Assembly: GCF_014133895.1 (NCBI RefSeq)
Contig: NC_050729.1
Coordinates: 806,001 to 870,000 of the forward strand
From: Torulaspora globosa
Lineage: Eukaryota > Ascomycota > Saccharomycetes > Saccharomycetales > Saccharomycetaceae
Direction of reading: 5' to 3'
DNA: 64,000 nt
The position numbers and the translations under genes are program-made. How positions within the stretch are numbered: the first letter of the stretch is position 1; each line of letters opens with the position of its first letter. The notes beneath the pieces were generated by a model, which saw only the letters and a program-made list of their open reading frames with translations, ran no database searches and was not told the DNA's origin. Positions 45,654-54,009 of this stretch are shown in pieces.

Positions 45654-46493
45654 ATGATGAGTTCTGTTAGTCCATACGATGCATCTTTGGATCTGCTACG
45701 TAGACTAGATCCAACTCGGTTGAACGAGCATCTACACAACTTGATTCAGCTGGATCCCTCCCTGGCAGAAGATCTTTTGGCGTCAGTGGATACTCCATTG
45801 ACGATCAAACGTGATCCCAAGGCGTCCCAAAGAGAATATCTATGCTGCGATTACAATAGGGACATTGACTCGCATAGATCTCCCTGGTCTAACGAGTACT
45901 TTCCTGAACTTTCGGCTGAAGATGTGCAAGAGAGCCCATTCCCCTCTCCAAAACTGAGACAACTTGAGATCCTGGCCAACGACTCTTTCGATATCTACAG
46001 GGATTTATACTACGAAGGCGGCGTCTCGAGCGCATACCTGTGGGAGCTGGACGACGATAACAGTGACGATTTCGCCGGCGTCGTGCTATTCAAGAACGGC
46101 AATCCAAGTTCGAGTTCCTGGGACAGCATCCATGTCCTCGAAGCGGTACGCACCGGCCACGAGTTTACCTACCGTCTGACCACAACCGTCATCCTTCATC
46201 TAGACAAGAGCAAGCAGATGACACTATCGGGCAACCTGACTAGACAAACAGAAAAGACCGTCGTGGTGTCGGCAGCGCAATCCTTAAGCCAAGATCAGCT
46301 TAATGTGGCCCATGTCACCAATCTGGGCACCATGATTGAAGATGTCGAGTCTCAAATGAGATCAATGTTAGAGGCGGTCTATTTTGAGAAGACAAGGGAC
46401 ATTTTCCACCAAACGAAGAGCTCTGCTCTAAGCACAGAGGAAATCAATAAGGAAGCACACCAAGAGATTATAAAAGGTTTGCAGGACTTATGA
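45654..46493 (+). CDS. CAP2: F-actin capping protein beta subunit
   Basis: A 279-aa protein (S. cerevisiae Cap2: 287 aa). With Cap1 it caps actin barbed ends in cortical patches. The beta-capping signatures REYLCCDYNRDIDSHRSPWSN and LRQLEILANDSFDIYRDLYYEGG blocks are intact; the C-terminal tentacle region ends EIIKGLQDL. Two consecutive ATGs (45654, 45657) begin the frame; which is used is uncertain. Confidence 0.97.
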   Translation: MMSSVSPYDASLDLLRRLDPTRLNEHLHNLIQLDPSLAEDLLASVDTPLTIKRDPKASQREYLCCDYNRDIDSHRSPWSNEYFPELSAEDVQESPFPSPKLRQLEILANDSFDIYRDLYYEGGVSSAYLWELDDDNSDDFAGVVLFKNGNPSSSSWDSIHVLEAVRTGHEFTYRLTTTVILHLDKSKQMTLSGNLTRQTEKTVVVSAAQSLSQDQLNVAHVTNLGTMIEDVESQMRSMLEAVYFEKTRDIFHQTKSSALSTEEINKEAHQEIIKGLQDL

Positions 46494-46834
46494 AATGCTA
46501 TATAGAAGAGTCAACTTCTTGTGCCATTAAATGGTGTCGCCGTTATTGATCATCCTCGACGATGCTGGTACTTTTGACCGTTGTCGTTCAGACTTGAAAA
46601 AACAGTGAAGTGTAGTCTTACACCACTCTAGCGGTTGGCTAACCCGTCGTTATATTAGCTCTTTTGTAGCTGTTGTCTGCATTAAGCATCAGAAGCTGGG
46701 TGGACCCTGGTGCCTCGATTTTCTCTGGATCTTTTGCCGAGATTTGGTGAATTTGGAGTTATAGAAGAGCATAGACGGGCGTCTGTATTATATAGAGGTC
46801 TGGTATTACAGGAGCACAGACCTAGCGGCCTGAA
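46494..46834 (+). promoter_or_regulatory. Intergenic region CAP2/CKA1
   Basis: 341 bases with the CAP2 3' end and CKA1 promoter. TATATAGAGG (46789-46798) about 40 bases before the CKA1 ATG may be a TATA element. No RNA gene or repeat recognised. Confidence 0.4.
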
Positions 46835-47944
46835 ATGAAGAGCAAAAAGTGGTCAGAGTCTCGTGTTTATACGAATGCCAACCAGCTCAGAAGTCAGGAT
46901 TACTGGGACTATGAGAATACCACTATAGAATGGTCGACGAGTAATAAGCAATATGAGATCGAGAGCAAAGTAGGACGAGGGAAGTATTCCGAAGTGTTTG
47001 AAGGAGTTCAACTCAACACGAGAGATACAATTGTGATTAAAATGCTAAAACCTGTGAAAAAGAAGAAGATCAAACGTGAAATAAAGATATTGACGAATTT
47101 GTCAAATGAACGCGAACCGCCCACTGCGAAACCTTTCGACAAAGAGGCCTACTATACGAACAAAAAGGAGGAAGTGCTGCAGTTTATGAGACCGTACTTG
47201 TATGACCTGCCTCACAATGGACACGAGAATATTGTCCAGTTGCTGGACGTTGTACGAGACCCGATTTCCAGAACTCCCGCCTTGGTCTTTGAGAATGTAA
47301 ACAACGTCGATTTCCGCATATTGTATCCCAAATTCACAGACTATGATATGAGGTTTTACATGTTCGAACTGTTAAAGGCCTTGGATTATTGCCATTCGAT
47401 GGGCATCATGCACAGGGATGTCAAGCCGCATAATGTGATGATTGACCATAAGCAAAAAAAACTGAGGTTGATCGATTGGGGTCTCGCAGAGTTCTATCAT
47501 GCTAACATGGAGTACAATGTTCGGGTTGCTTCAAGGTTCTTCAAAGGACCGGAATTGTTGGTTGACTATAGGATGTATGATTACTCGTTGGATTTGTGGT
47601 CTTTCGGCACTATGCTTGCATCTATGGTTTTCCAAAAAGAGCCATTTTTTCATGGAACTAGCAACACCGATCAGCTGGTTAAGATTGTCAGGGTTTTGGG
47701 CAGTGAGGATTTTGAAAAGTATTTGTTGAAATATGAGATAACATTACCTCGTGAATTCCACGATATGGACCAGTACATCAGAAGGCCATGGCGCAGATTT
47801 GTTAACGATTCGAACAAACACTTATGTGGTAATGATGACGTCATAGATCTAATCGACAATCTTCTCAAATATGACCACCAGGAAAGACTTACGGCTAGAG
47901 AAGCCATGGCTCACTCGTGGTTCAGCCCAATCAGGGAAAATTAA
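46835..47944 (+). CDS. CKA1: Casein kinase 2 catalytic subunit alpha
   Basis: A 369-aa kinase (S. cerevisiae Cka1: 372 aa). Glycine loop [11 protein letters not shown] near residue 48, ATP-binding Lys in [18 protein letters not shown] (with the CK2 Lys-rich cluster), catalytic loop [13 protein letters not shown] and the CK2-specific DWGLAEFYH in place of [16 protein letters not shown] is the typical CK2 activation segment. A CK2 insert is present between the Lys cluster and the alphaC region ([20 protein letters not shown]), as in S. cerevisiae Cka1. Confidence 0.97.
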   Translation: MKSKKWSESRVYTNANQLRSQDYWDYENTTIEWSTSNKQYEIESKVGRGKYSEVFEGVQLNTRDTIVIKMLKPVKKKKIKREIKILTNLSNEREPPTAKPFDKEAYYTNKKEEVLQFMRPYLYDLPHNGHENIVQLLDVVRDPISRTPALVFENVNNVDFRILYPKFTDYDMRFYMFELLKALDYCHSMGIMHRDVKPHNVMIDHKQKKLRLIDWGLAEFYHANMEYNVRVASRFFKGPELLVDYRMYDYSLDLWSFGTMLASMVFQKEPFFHGTSNTDQLVKIVRVLGSEDFEKYLLKYEITLPREFHDMDQYIRRPWRRFVNDSNKHLCGNDDVIDLIDNLLKYDHQERLTAREAMAHSWFSPIREN

Positions 47945-47982
47945 CCATCATGAATGAGAAAGGGACAGCCACAGATTTTTGA

Positions 47983-49150
47983 TCAGAGGTCTATTGCCCA
48001 ACTTGGCCAGCTAATTAATCTGAACTCAGAGATTAAATCGAGGTCCTCTGCGATTAGCAATGCGGCTTGAATATGCATCCTTTCTCGTGCCATTATGGAG
48101 ACGCGGGCCTTATGTTGTCTCGCATAATCGTTTAATAAGGGCCACAAAACGGAGTCCAAAACCCGCAGCAGCTCTTTGATGACCATCTTGAGAGTCTTCA
48201 TTCTCTGCGAAGGCTGGCTGCCACTTTCACTGACGATTAAAAGGATATCCTTAACATACTTATCAGGGAAGACTTTTATCCGCGCTATGTAGTGCTGATT
48301 AAAAGCCAGCCCTTTCTCATGTCCTTTGGACGAGGTATGAGCGATTAATGCATGTATTAGGCTTTCCACGTATATGCAGTAGTCATCAATCATCTGAAAA
48401 AACTGCACTATGTGAGCATTGTTCTTTTCGGTCGAAGATGTAGCTATCTTCAGCTTGAGATTGAAGATCACCACAAGAAGCTTGCAATGTAACCTAAGCA
48501 ACTTTGATTTTTTTATAGACGATCCCTTTTTGGAGTGAAACCTTTGTATAATCTTTGAATTTTTTGTTTTGTTTGGCAGAATGTCCTTTTTGATAAACTT
48601 AACCAAGAGGCAGTCAAACACAAACTTGCGTGGATCCTCCAGTTTACAACAACAGTATGATGACAGCAGAAGCTGGAAGCAGGCAATCAACCGACCAAGG
48701 GCCTTTTGGCGACGTAACTTATCTCCCGCACTTAGAATCTTGATAAGACTATCGTAATTCGGCAAGGCCCACTTTGTCATATCTTGAGCATTCATATCCT
48801 CACCCAGGGACTTGATAATATCGAGGTTGCCCGATAGCTTTTTGAAGTTCAATAAGTACTGGTAAACAACGTCCAGCTGCATAAGGAGAGGTTTATTTGC
48901 CTTCATATGAGCTATACCATCCGGTATGAGCGAGTAAATATTGCCACTTCTATGGCTAGAAGAAGTGCCTGACCATGTAGTACCTTTTCGGACCCATAAA
49001 CTTGGATTCCTTTGCTTTATTATAGCAAAGCACTAGGATAACTTTAGTTAGCTGATGAACAGGGCGTTCGAGTTCACTCATACATACAATAATCCAATCT
49101 ACTTGCGAAGGATTAGCGCCGGTGATGTGGTTTGCCTTCGGGGTGGCCAT
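47983..49150 (-). CDS. MEI4: Probable meiotic recombination protein Mei4, two exons
   Basis: The main open part, 47983-48906, encodes a helical basic protein; its frame is open upstream to a TAG at 49035-49033. A short upstream ATG exon, 49088-49150 (21 codons, MATPKANHITGANPSQVDWII), ends at GTATGT. Splicing 49087 to 49033 (55 bases, 3' CTAG, candidate branch GCTAAC at about 49051-49046) joins both in phase to a 370-aa protein (S. cerevisiae Mei4: 408 aa, also with an intron near its start). It lies between ERG28 and CST6/ACA1 in the same orientation as MEI4 does on chromosome V. Mei4 with Rec114 promotes Spo11 double-strand breaks. The assignment rests mainly on synteny and the intron, as Mei4 evolves fast. 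The short intron and non-TACTAAC branch point make the exact junction less sure. Confidence 0.68.
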
Positions 49151-49206
49151 TCTTTCTCAATTATGATCTTGTGTTTTCCTAATTGTGAACGCTGAGATCA
49201 ATGTTT

Positions 49207-49216
49207 TAGCCGCGGA
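49207..49216 (+). promoter_or_regulatory. URS1-like (Ume6) site upstream of MEI4
   Basis: TAGCCGCGGA differs at one position from the Ume6 site TAGCCGCCGA. It lies about 57 bases before the MEI4 ATG. Ume6 represses early meiotic genes in mitotic cells and, with Ime1, activates them in meiosis. One mismatch in the core makes this tentative. Confidence 0.45.
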
Positions 49217-49294
49217 GGTTCAAGCTATCATAAGGAAAATATCCATCTTTGTAAATGCCTGCTACATAGGTAAAAAAGTTCGTATTCTTGTTTA

Positions 49295-50506
49295 TCAACT
49301 ATCCTCCATTTTGACAACCAGTCCGTCATTGTCAACTTCCCGTATATCGGAATCTATCATGAGCATCTCTTCGATGATACTGAAAGACTGACTATCGCTC
49401 CCAGAACATTTCTTCAAGTGAGTTTCCGAGAACTTCTTGAACTTGGATACAAGTTTTTCGTAGTAATCTAACTTCTTCTTTATGACTTTATTCTCCTTGA
49501 TCAGTATGTCGTAGTCCTTTTGTAATTGCAACTGAGCGACCTTCTTCCTCTGCCGACATTTGGATGCTGCTATCCTGTTTCTTTCCAAGAGCCTTGCTCG
49601 TTTCCAGGCGTTTGTTCCCGGTATGGGCTCTTGCGGACGGTAATGTTTAGAACCGTAACTGTTCTGCTGTCCATAGTACGATGTTGAAGTGGAAGATGAC
49701 GAAGAAGGAGTCCTGCTCATAATGCCATTTGGTGGTAAGGGGACCGATGTTGCGTTGGCGTTCGGAATGCCATTTCGATTGTCGCCAGTGTCCTGCAAAA
49801 GGTTGTCTACAAGCTTTTCATCCTTGACCGCCGGAGCGTCCCAGGATGGCAGCTTGCCCACCGAATTCGCCATTTTCTGCTGGATGCCAGCTTCGTCCCG
49901 CATATGCATGAAACCGTTTTTCTCGCCATCGGTTGCCGCTGTTGCCGGCTCATAGAACTGCGGCTTGACCGCCTGATGATCGAACCTCTGCGGTAGCGGA
50001 GGTGGCTGTGTATTGTAGAGGTTTTCCACCGTCTCCAGGTCCTCTCCAAGCTGACTAATCTGTCCGTTCGAGATAGAGATTCTCCTTCTTCTCACCGGTT
50101 CATCGAACCTTGTCAACGAGCTCTGAAAGATTGGTGGGTTTGTCAACGGTAGATGCGATGCATCCACCCCAAACGGCTGAAAGAAAGGTGACAAATTCTC
50201 CTGAATCAAGGGATCTGTCAACATATGCTGATTAAAAGAGTGATACATTGCTGACGAAATATTCCGTGGATCCCCCTCATGCCACCTGTGACCATTACCA
50301 ATGCCGTTGGCTGCCTCCCCGCCGCCATTTTCTGTCCCCAAAAACCCTGATTGCAATAACGCATCTCCGTACGGAGCCTGCTGCTCGACTGGAGCATGTG
50401 GCAGCTGTTGCGGTGCCGCTGAACTGCAACCACCACCAGCTGTTCTATAGCCTATCGGTATAGGTCCACCAACATGATGCACGTGACGCTCCTGTTCATT
50501 TATCAT
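49295..50506 (-). CDS. CST6: ATF/CREB-family bZIP transcription factor (Cst6/Aca1)
   Basis: A 403-aa protein corresponding to the S. cerevisiae duplicate pair CST6 (chromosome IX) and ACA1 (chromosome V). The basic region at about residues 305-330 reads RARLLERNRIAASKCRQRKK, with the N-x7-R DNA-contact pattern, followed by a leucine zipper (LQKDYDILIKENKVIKKKL). Upstream regions are Pro/Gln/Asn-rich. Cst6 regulates CO2-responsive and non-fermentable carbon genes in S. cerevisiae. A single gene here, in a mixed IX/V neighbourhood, is the expected pre-duplication state. Confidence 0.93.
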   Translation of the reverse strand: MINEQERHVHHVGGPIPIGYRTAGGGCSSAAPQQLPHAPVEQQAPYGDALLQSGFLGTENGGGEAANGIGNGHRWHEGDPRNISSAMYHSFNQHMLTDPLIQENLSPFFQPFGVDASHLPLTNPPIFQSSLTRFDEPVRRRRISISNGQISQLGEDLETVENLYNTQPPPLPQRFDHQAVKPQFYEPATAATDGEKNGFMHMRDEAGIQQKMANSVGKLPSWDAPAVKDEKLVDNLLQDTGDNRNGIPNANATSVPLPPNGIMSRTPSSSSSTSTSYYGQQNSYGSKHYRPQEPIPGTNAWKRARLLERNRIAASKCRQRKKVAQLQLQKDYDILIKENKVIKKKLDYYEKLVSKFKKFSETHLKKCSGSDSQSFSIIEEMLMIDSDIREVDNDGLVVKMEDS

Positions 50507-51022
50507 TACTGCAACTCTCTTGTATACGACTGTTCTAATGTGTCTTAAACCACCCTATTTGCCAAACCTCTCAATCCGGAACCTTTCTTGGAGTTTGGCG
50601 CAAGTTTCAGAGCCAACTGCGCTGAACCTATGTCGTCAGAATGATGAAGTAACTATTATCGAATAGTATTTTACCATTCGCCTGAGGCATAGAATATCAA
50701 CTGATTGGACTCCTGGTGTCCGAAAAAGGAAGGAGGTTGAAGGGGCAAAATTTCTCGTTGACCGTGATGTTCAAACGAGGCAGTGGCCAGATTCCTCTTT
50801 GGGAGCCACAGTTTAATTTATCGAGCCGATCTGTACCGATCGGGGACTTCTATAGTGGGGCCCGCATATTGATATCCTATTTCGGAGATTAAAGGCACGG
50901 CAGACCCAAGCGTCATAGAGTTTTTGTGCCTAGTTCGGTATTCGAAAGAACACAGATATAGCTGAGATAACCATAGGCGACGGTAATGCTCTCGTATTAT
51001 ATTGACAGACTCTGTCGTTGGG
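50507..51022. promoter_or_regulatory. Divergent promoter region CST6/SPO73 with a mid-sporulation element
   Basis: 516 bases. On the minus strand GGCACAAAA (50930-50922) fits the Ndt80 site (MSE, DNCRCAAAW) at every position, 93 bases before the SPO73 ATG. Nothing else recognised. Confidence 0.65.
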
Positions 51023-51757
51023 ATGGATCAGCAGACGAAGAAGAAGAGGAAGAAGAACAGGTTTTTCAACTGTCTCGATGAGCTACCGGGGGACATTTTT
51101 GTCGAGAACGAAAGAGGAATCAGTTTCCTGGGCTACCCGTTTTTCTCTGCTAAACTGTTGATCCCTCGACTGGATCCCACTAATTTCCAGCTTGTGAACT
51201 CGGATGATGGGCTTTTGAAAAACATTTCGAATGCTTCTGTGCATACTATTGCAGGGCTTTATCCGCTGGTTAAGGATGAGGCGAAGAGCGAGGGGAATGG
51301 TTCTTCGAAATGGTTTGTGCTGATGGATTTCCGCGGTAAGGTTGACATGGATGACCAAGGGTGGGTTTATAGCTGGCATTTCGCAACGGAGAGATGGAAA
51401 TCGAAGCATGGGTTTGTGAGAAGGCGAGTCTGGGTCAAGCTGCCGGAAAAGAAACCAGAGGAACGTCAATCCGCGTTGCGGCGGTTGCCGCGAACGACAG
51501 CAAGCACTTCGGATAGCTATATCACGGCTATCGATGACCAGGAATGGCTAGTCAAGCAGTTGACGACTTCATTGCTCGATAGGAAGAGATTTGAGCTGCT
51601 TGATGAACTGTGTAAGAGCGGCGATTTGAATCTAAGCCAATTGCACAATGAACAGCTGTGCCAGCGAATTAAAGATTGCTTCCAATACGAGTCCTCGGCA
51701 GACAGATTTTCCAGGGTGTGGTTGCCGAGCAAAATAACCGAACTGAGTAGTCTTTAA
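51023..51757 (+). CDS. SPO73: Dysferlin-domain protein Spo73 (prospore membrane/spore wall)
   Basis: A 244-aa protein; S. cerevisiae Spo73 is 143 aa and consists essentially of a dysferlin domain. Here the domain spans about residues 20-150: DIFVENERGISFLGYPFFSAKLL at its start and the closing block WVYSWHFATERWKSKHGFVRRRVWVKL region with the typical W-x-W spacing and RRR-W. About 90 further residues follow, mixed helical, with no counterpart in the S. cerevisiae protein. Spo73 is needed for prospore membrane extension. The upstream codon is TTG; ATG at 51023 is used. It is divergent from CST6/ACA1, as SPO73 is on chromosome V. Confidence 0.87.
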   Translation: MDQQTKKKRKKNRFFNCLDELPGDIFVENERGISFLGYPFFSAKLLIPRLDPTNFQLVNSDDGLLKNISNASVHTIAGLYPLVKDEAKSEGNGSSKWFVLMDFRGKVDMDDQGWVYSWHFATERWKSKHGFVRRRVWVKLPEKKPEERQSALRRLPRTTASTSDSYITAIDDQEWLVKQLTTSLLDRKRFELLDELCKSGDLNLSQLHNEQLCQRIKDCFQYESSADRFSRVWLPSKITELSSL

Positions 51758-51911
51758 ATTTGGCTTTGTATATATGAGACACCTTTCAAACAAGATTGCG
51801 ACATGTATCGCTCCAACACTACTTATCAACCTATTCGAGTTGGAAAAAAAAATTAGTCAAAAAGGGCCACGGCTACTTGGTCTGATGGACTGACTCCGAT
51901 AAAGAGGATCA

Positions 51912-53723
51912 ATGCCTTATTTGTTGTCTGTCCCTTCGTTGCCCAAGCGCCTACTTCGCTGTCCGTTCGAACCTGTCGCGCTGACCTTGATATTAACCTC
52001 GTTATTATCAATATGGTCGTCCTACACTCTAATAGTACTAAATGTGGTTGCAACAAGCGACATTGGTCCTGCTGCGAGTCCTACCGTGACTGCAAGTAGC
52101 ACCGCCACGGTTACCACGAGCCTTGCGCCTACCACAACACTTCAAGCCTCGGTTAACCTCAATGAGAGTGCCATTGAAACAGCCATAGACAAGTATAGTC
52201 GGCGCAAAATTGACCATGTAAATGACTGGATTAACTCGCAAGTTTTGTCCCCCTTGTGCTCAGAATGGCAGCAAGACCTGAAACACTGGAACGATTCCTT
52301 AAATGTGGCAATGGACACGAAAATACAAGACTATAACTCATTCCTAGCGTTCAAGAATAGAATTGTGACCCAGTTCCAACAAGATTCTGCTCGAATTAAT
52401 GAAACGCTGGACATTTTGTCACGGACAGCGCTAACGGTTGGCTCACTAAACAGTCAAGAACTGGCCCAAAATTTCACCGTGAGATACTGGACAATCGATG
52501 ATCTTTTCGCTAATATTTCATCAAGTATGACAGAAGCCAGGACTGTCTTCGAAAAGGTCCAGACTCCGACCATCTCATGCCCGGTGTTCTCTCTTACGTT
52601 TACGAACATTTCGGCTGATCTAGCGAACATTACGAGCAACCTTACTGCTGCGCTGAGTGATATTGCAGAGTCAGGTAAGTCGGTTCTGTCAACTACCGAA
52701 AAAGGGTTCAATCGAGAGACATCTCTGAAGGTAGCCCGGCATGATGAAACTTTGAGAATTTTACACAACCGTTGCAGCCTACTGACCCTCGTAACCTGTG
52801 CCATCTATTTTACCACGGTGATCTTTCTTTGTGCCTACGAGATTCTCAAATTCTCGTTGGAAAGATCTACCTTTAACCTGCACATGGCCGACATGCTCGA
52901 TCAGTACTTCACTCGAACGGAATTATATCATGACGAAATCAAGTCGCAGCAGAAAATACGATCCACGACACAGAACCTCATATTTTCCCTCCAAGAATCG
53001 ACGGTGCATAAAGTTTCAGAAATCATTTATTCAAAGCTAAGATTCAAGCTGAACTGGCCGCGGCTGACGACTGTATGCTGGTGGATTTGGTCTAGTGGAA
53101 GAATATTCTGGATATTATTCTTTTACGCAGCAATTCACTATCAAATGATGTTGTCTATAGTTCGGGTCCACCCAGGAGGAACGACTGAGCTTGGATCAAC
53201 GTCAATGAGCAAAAGCACCCTTTCGGAAATGCACGGCGCAAATCTAACATTCGATTCGACATCGATATATCTGATGTCCCTCCAAGCATGTAAAAATTTC
53301 GAGCAGAGCTTTGATAAGGTTTTAACCGGCTCGGTAAATACATATCTGACCGATTTAGCCAATGCGCAGATCAACGAAATCAATTCCAAAATGGTCTCCC
53401 AGGTCACCCCATTCGACACTATTTCGTGGGAAAATATCACATCGGTGCAAGCACTCTCTTTCTCGATATTACCAGCAAGTGATGATGAGATCTCATTGGG
53501 CTATTCAATCATAAGCGAAGTCATAAGGCCGAGCGTCAGTATTATTGATACGACGACACAAAAAATGCGTCTGAAAACTTCAGAAAAAGAACTTTCGACG
53601 GAGCAAAATAAACGCTACCTAGCAAAATCATGTCGCCTAACCTACAAGTGGGCGTTGATCGCCCTGATAATGGCAGCCATAATTCACCATTTGCTAGGCT
53701 CCATAATATTAACTTGGCTTTAA
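51912..53723 (+). CDS. PRM2: Prm2-like pheromone-regulated multispanning membrane protein
   Basis: A 603-aa protein (S. cerevisiae Prm2: 656 aa). Four predicted membrane segments: about residues 20-45, 293-317, 380-410 and 580-603, with two large loops rich in N-x-S/T sites (for example NLNES, NITSN, NFT) and amphipathic helices. The layout and the position between CST6 and NOT3 match PRM2, which in S. cerevisiae is induced by pheromone through Ste12 and contributes to nuclear fusion during mating. Sequence conservation cannot be checked closely; no perfect pheromone response element (TGAAACA) is seen in the short 5' flank. Confidence 0.78.
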   Translation: MPYLLSVPSLPKRLLRCPFEPVALTLILTSLLSIWSSYTLIVLNVVATSDIGPAASPTVTASSTATVTTSLAPTTTLQASVNLNESAIETAIDKYSRRKIDHVNDWINSQVLSPLCSEWQQDLKHWNDSLNVAMDTKIQDYNSFLAFKNRIVTQFQQDSARINETLDILSRTALTVGSLNSQELAQNFTVRYWTIDDLFANISSSMTEARTVFEKVQTPTISCPVFSLTFTNISADLANITSNLTAALSDIAESGKSVLSTTEKGFNRETSLKVARHDETLRILHNRCSLLTLVTCAIYFTTVIFLCAYEILKFSLERSTFNLHMADMLDQYFTRTELYHDEIKSQQKIRSTTQNLIFSLQESTVHKVSEIIYSKLRFKLNWPRLTTVCWWIWSSGRIFWILFFYAAIHYQMMLSIVRVHPGGTTELGSTSMSKSTLSEMHGANLTFDSTSIYLMSLQACKNFEQSFDKVLTGSVNTYLTDLANAQINEINSKMVSQVTPFDTISWENITSVQALSFSILPASDDEISLGYSIISEVIRPSVSIIDTTTQKMRLKTSEKELSTEQNKRYLAKSCRLTYKWALIALIMAAIIHHLLGSIILTWL

Positions 53724-54009
53724 GAAGTGCTGTCATTCAGAACGAAGATTCAGCTGCCGGGCTTTTTTCACTGTGCCAAAAAAATTTCAGCATCAGGACT
53801 ATGTGCGTGGGTATAGTTTCCCATCTTCTGACGTATGTTTGATGGAATAGGTATTCCTCATAATATCTGAAAGGTATTAGTGAATCATCTGGGATTTAGT
53901 GGAATTGTTTGGCAGTTTTTCATCCTGGATTGCATAAGTATTGGACGATTTTGTTGGTCCTGGGGGAAAGGAAGGAAGGAAAATTGATATCGGTGCTGGA
54001 GAAAGCATA

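Noticed and set aside
51758..51911. Pheromone response element in the PRM2 5' flank (TTTCAAACA)
   Set aside because: It does not match TGAAACA or its complement closely enough to call.
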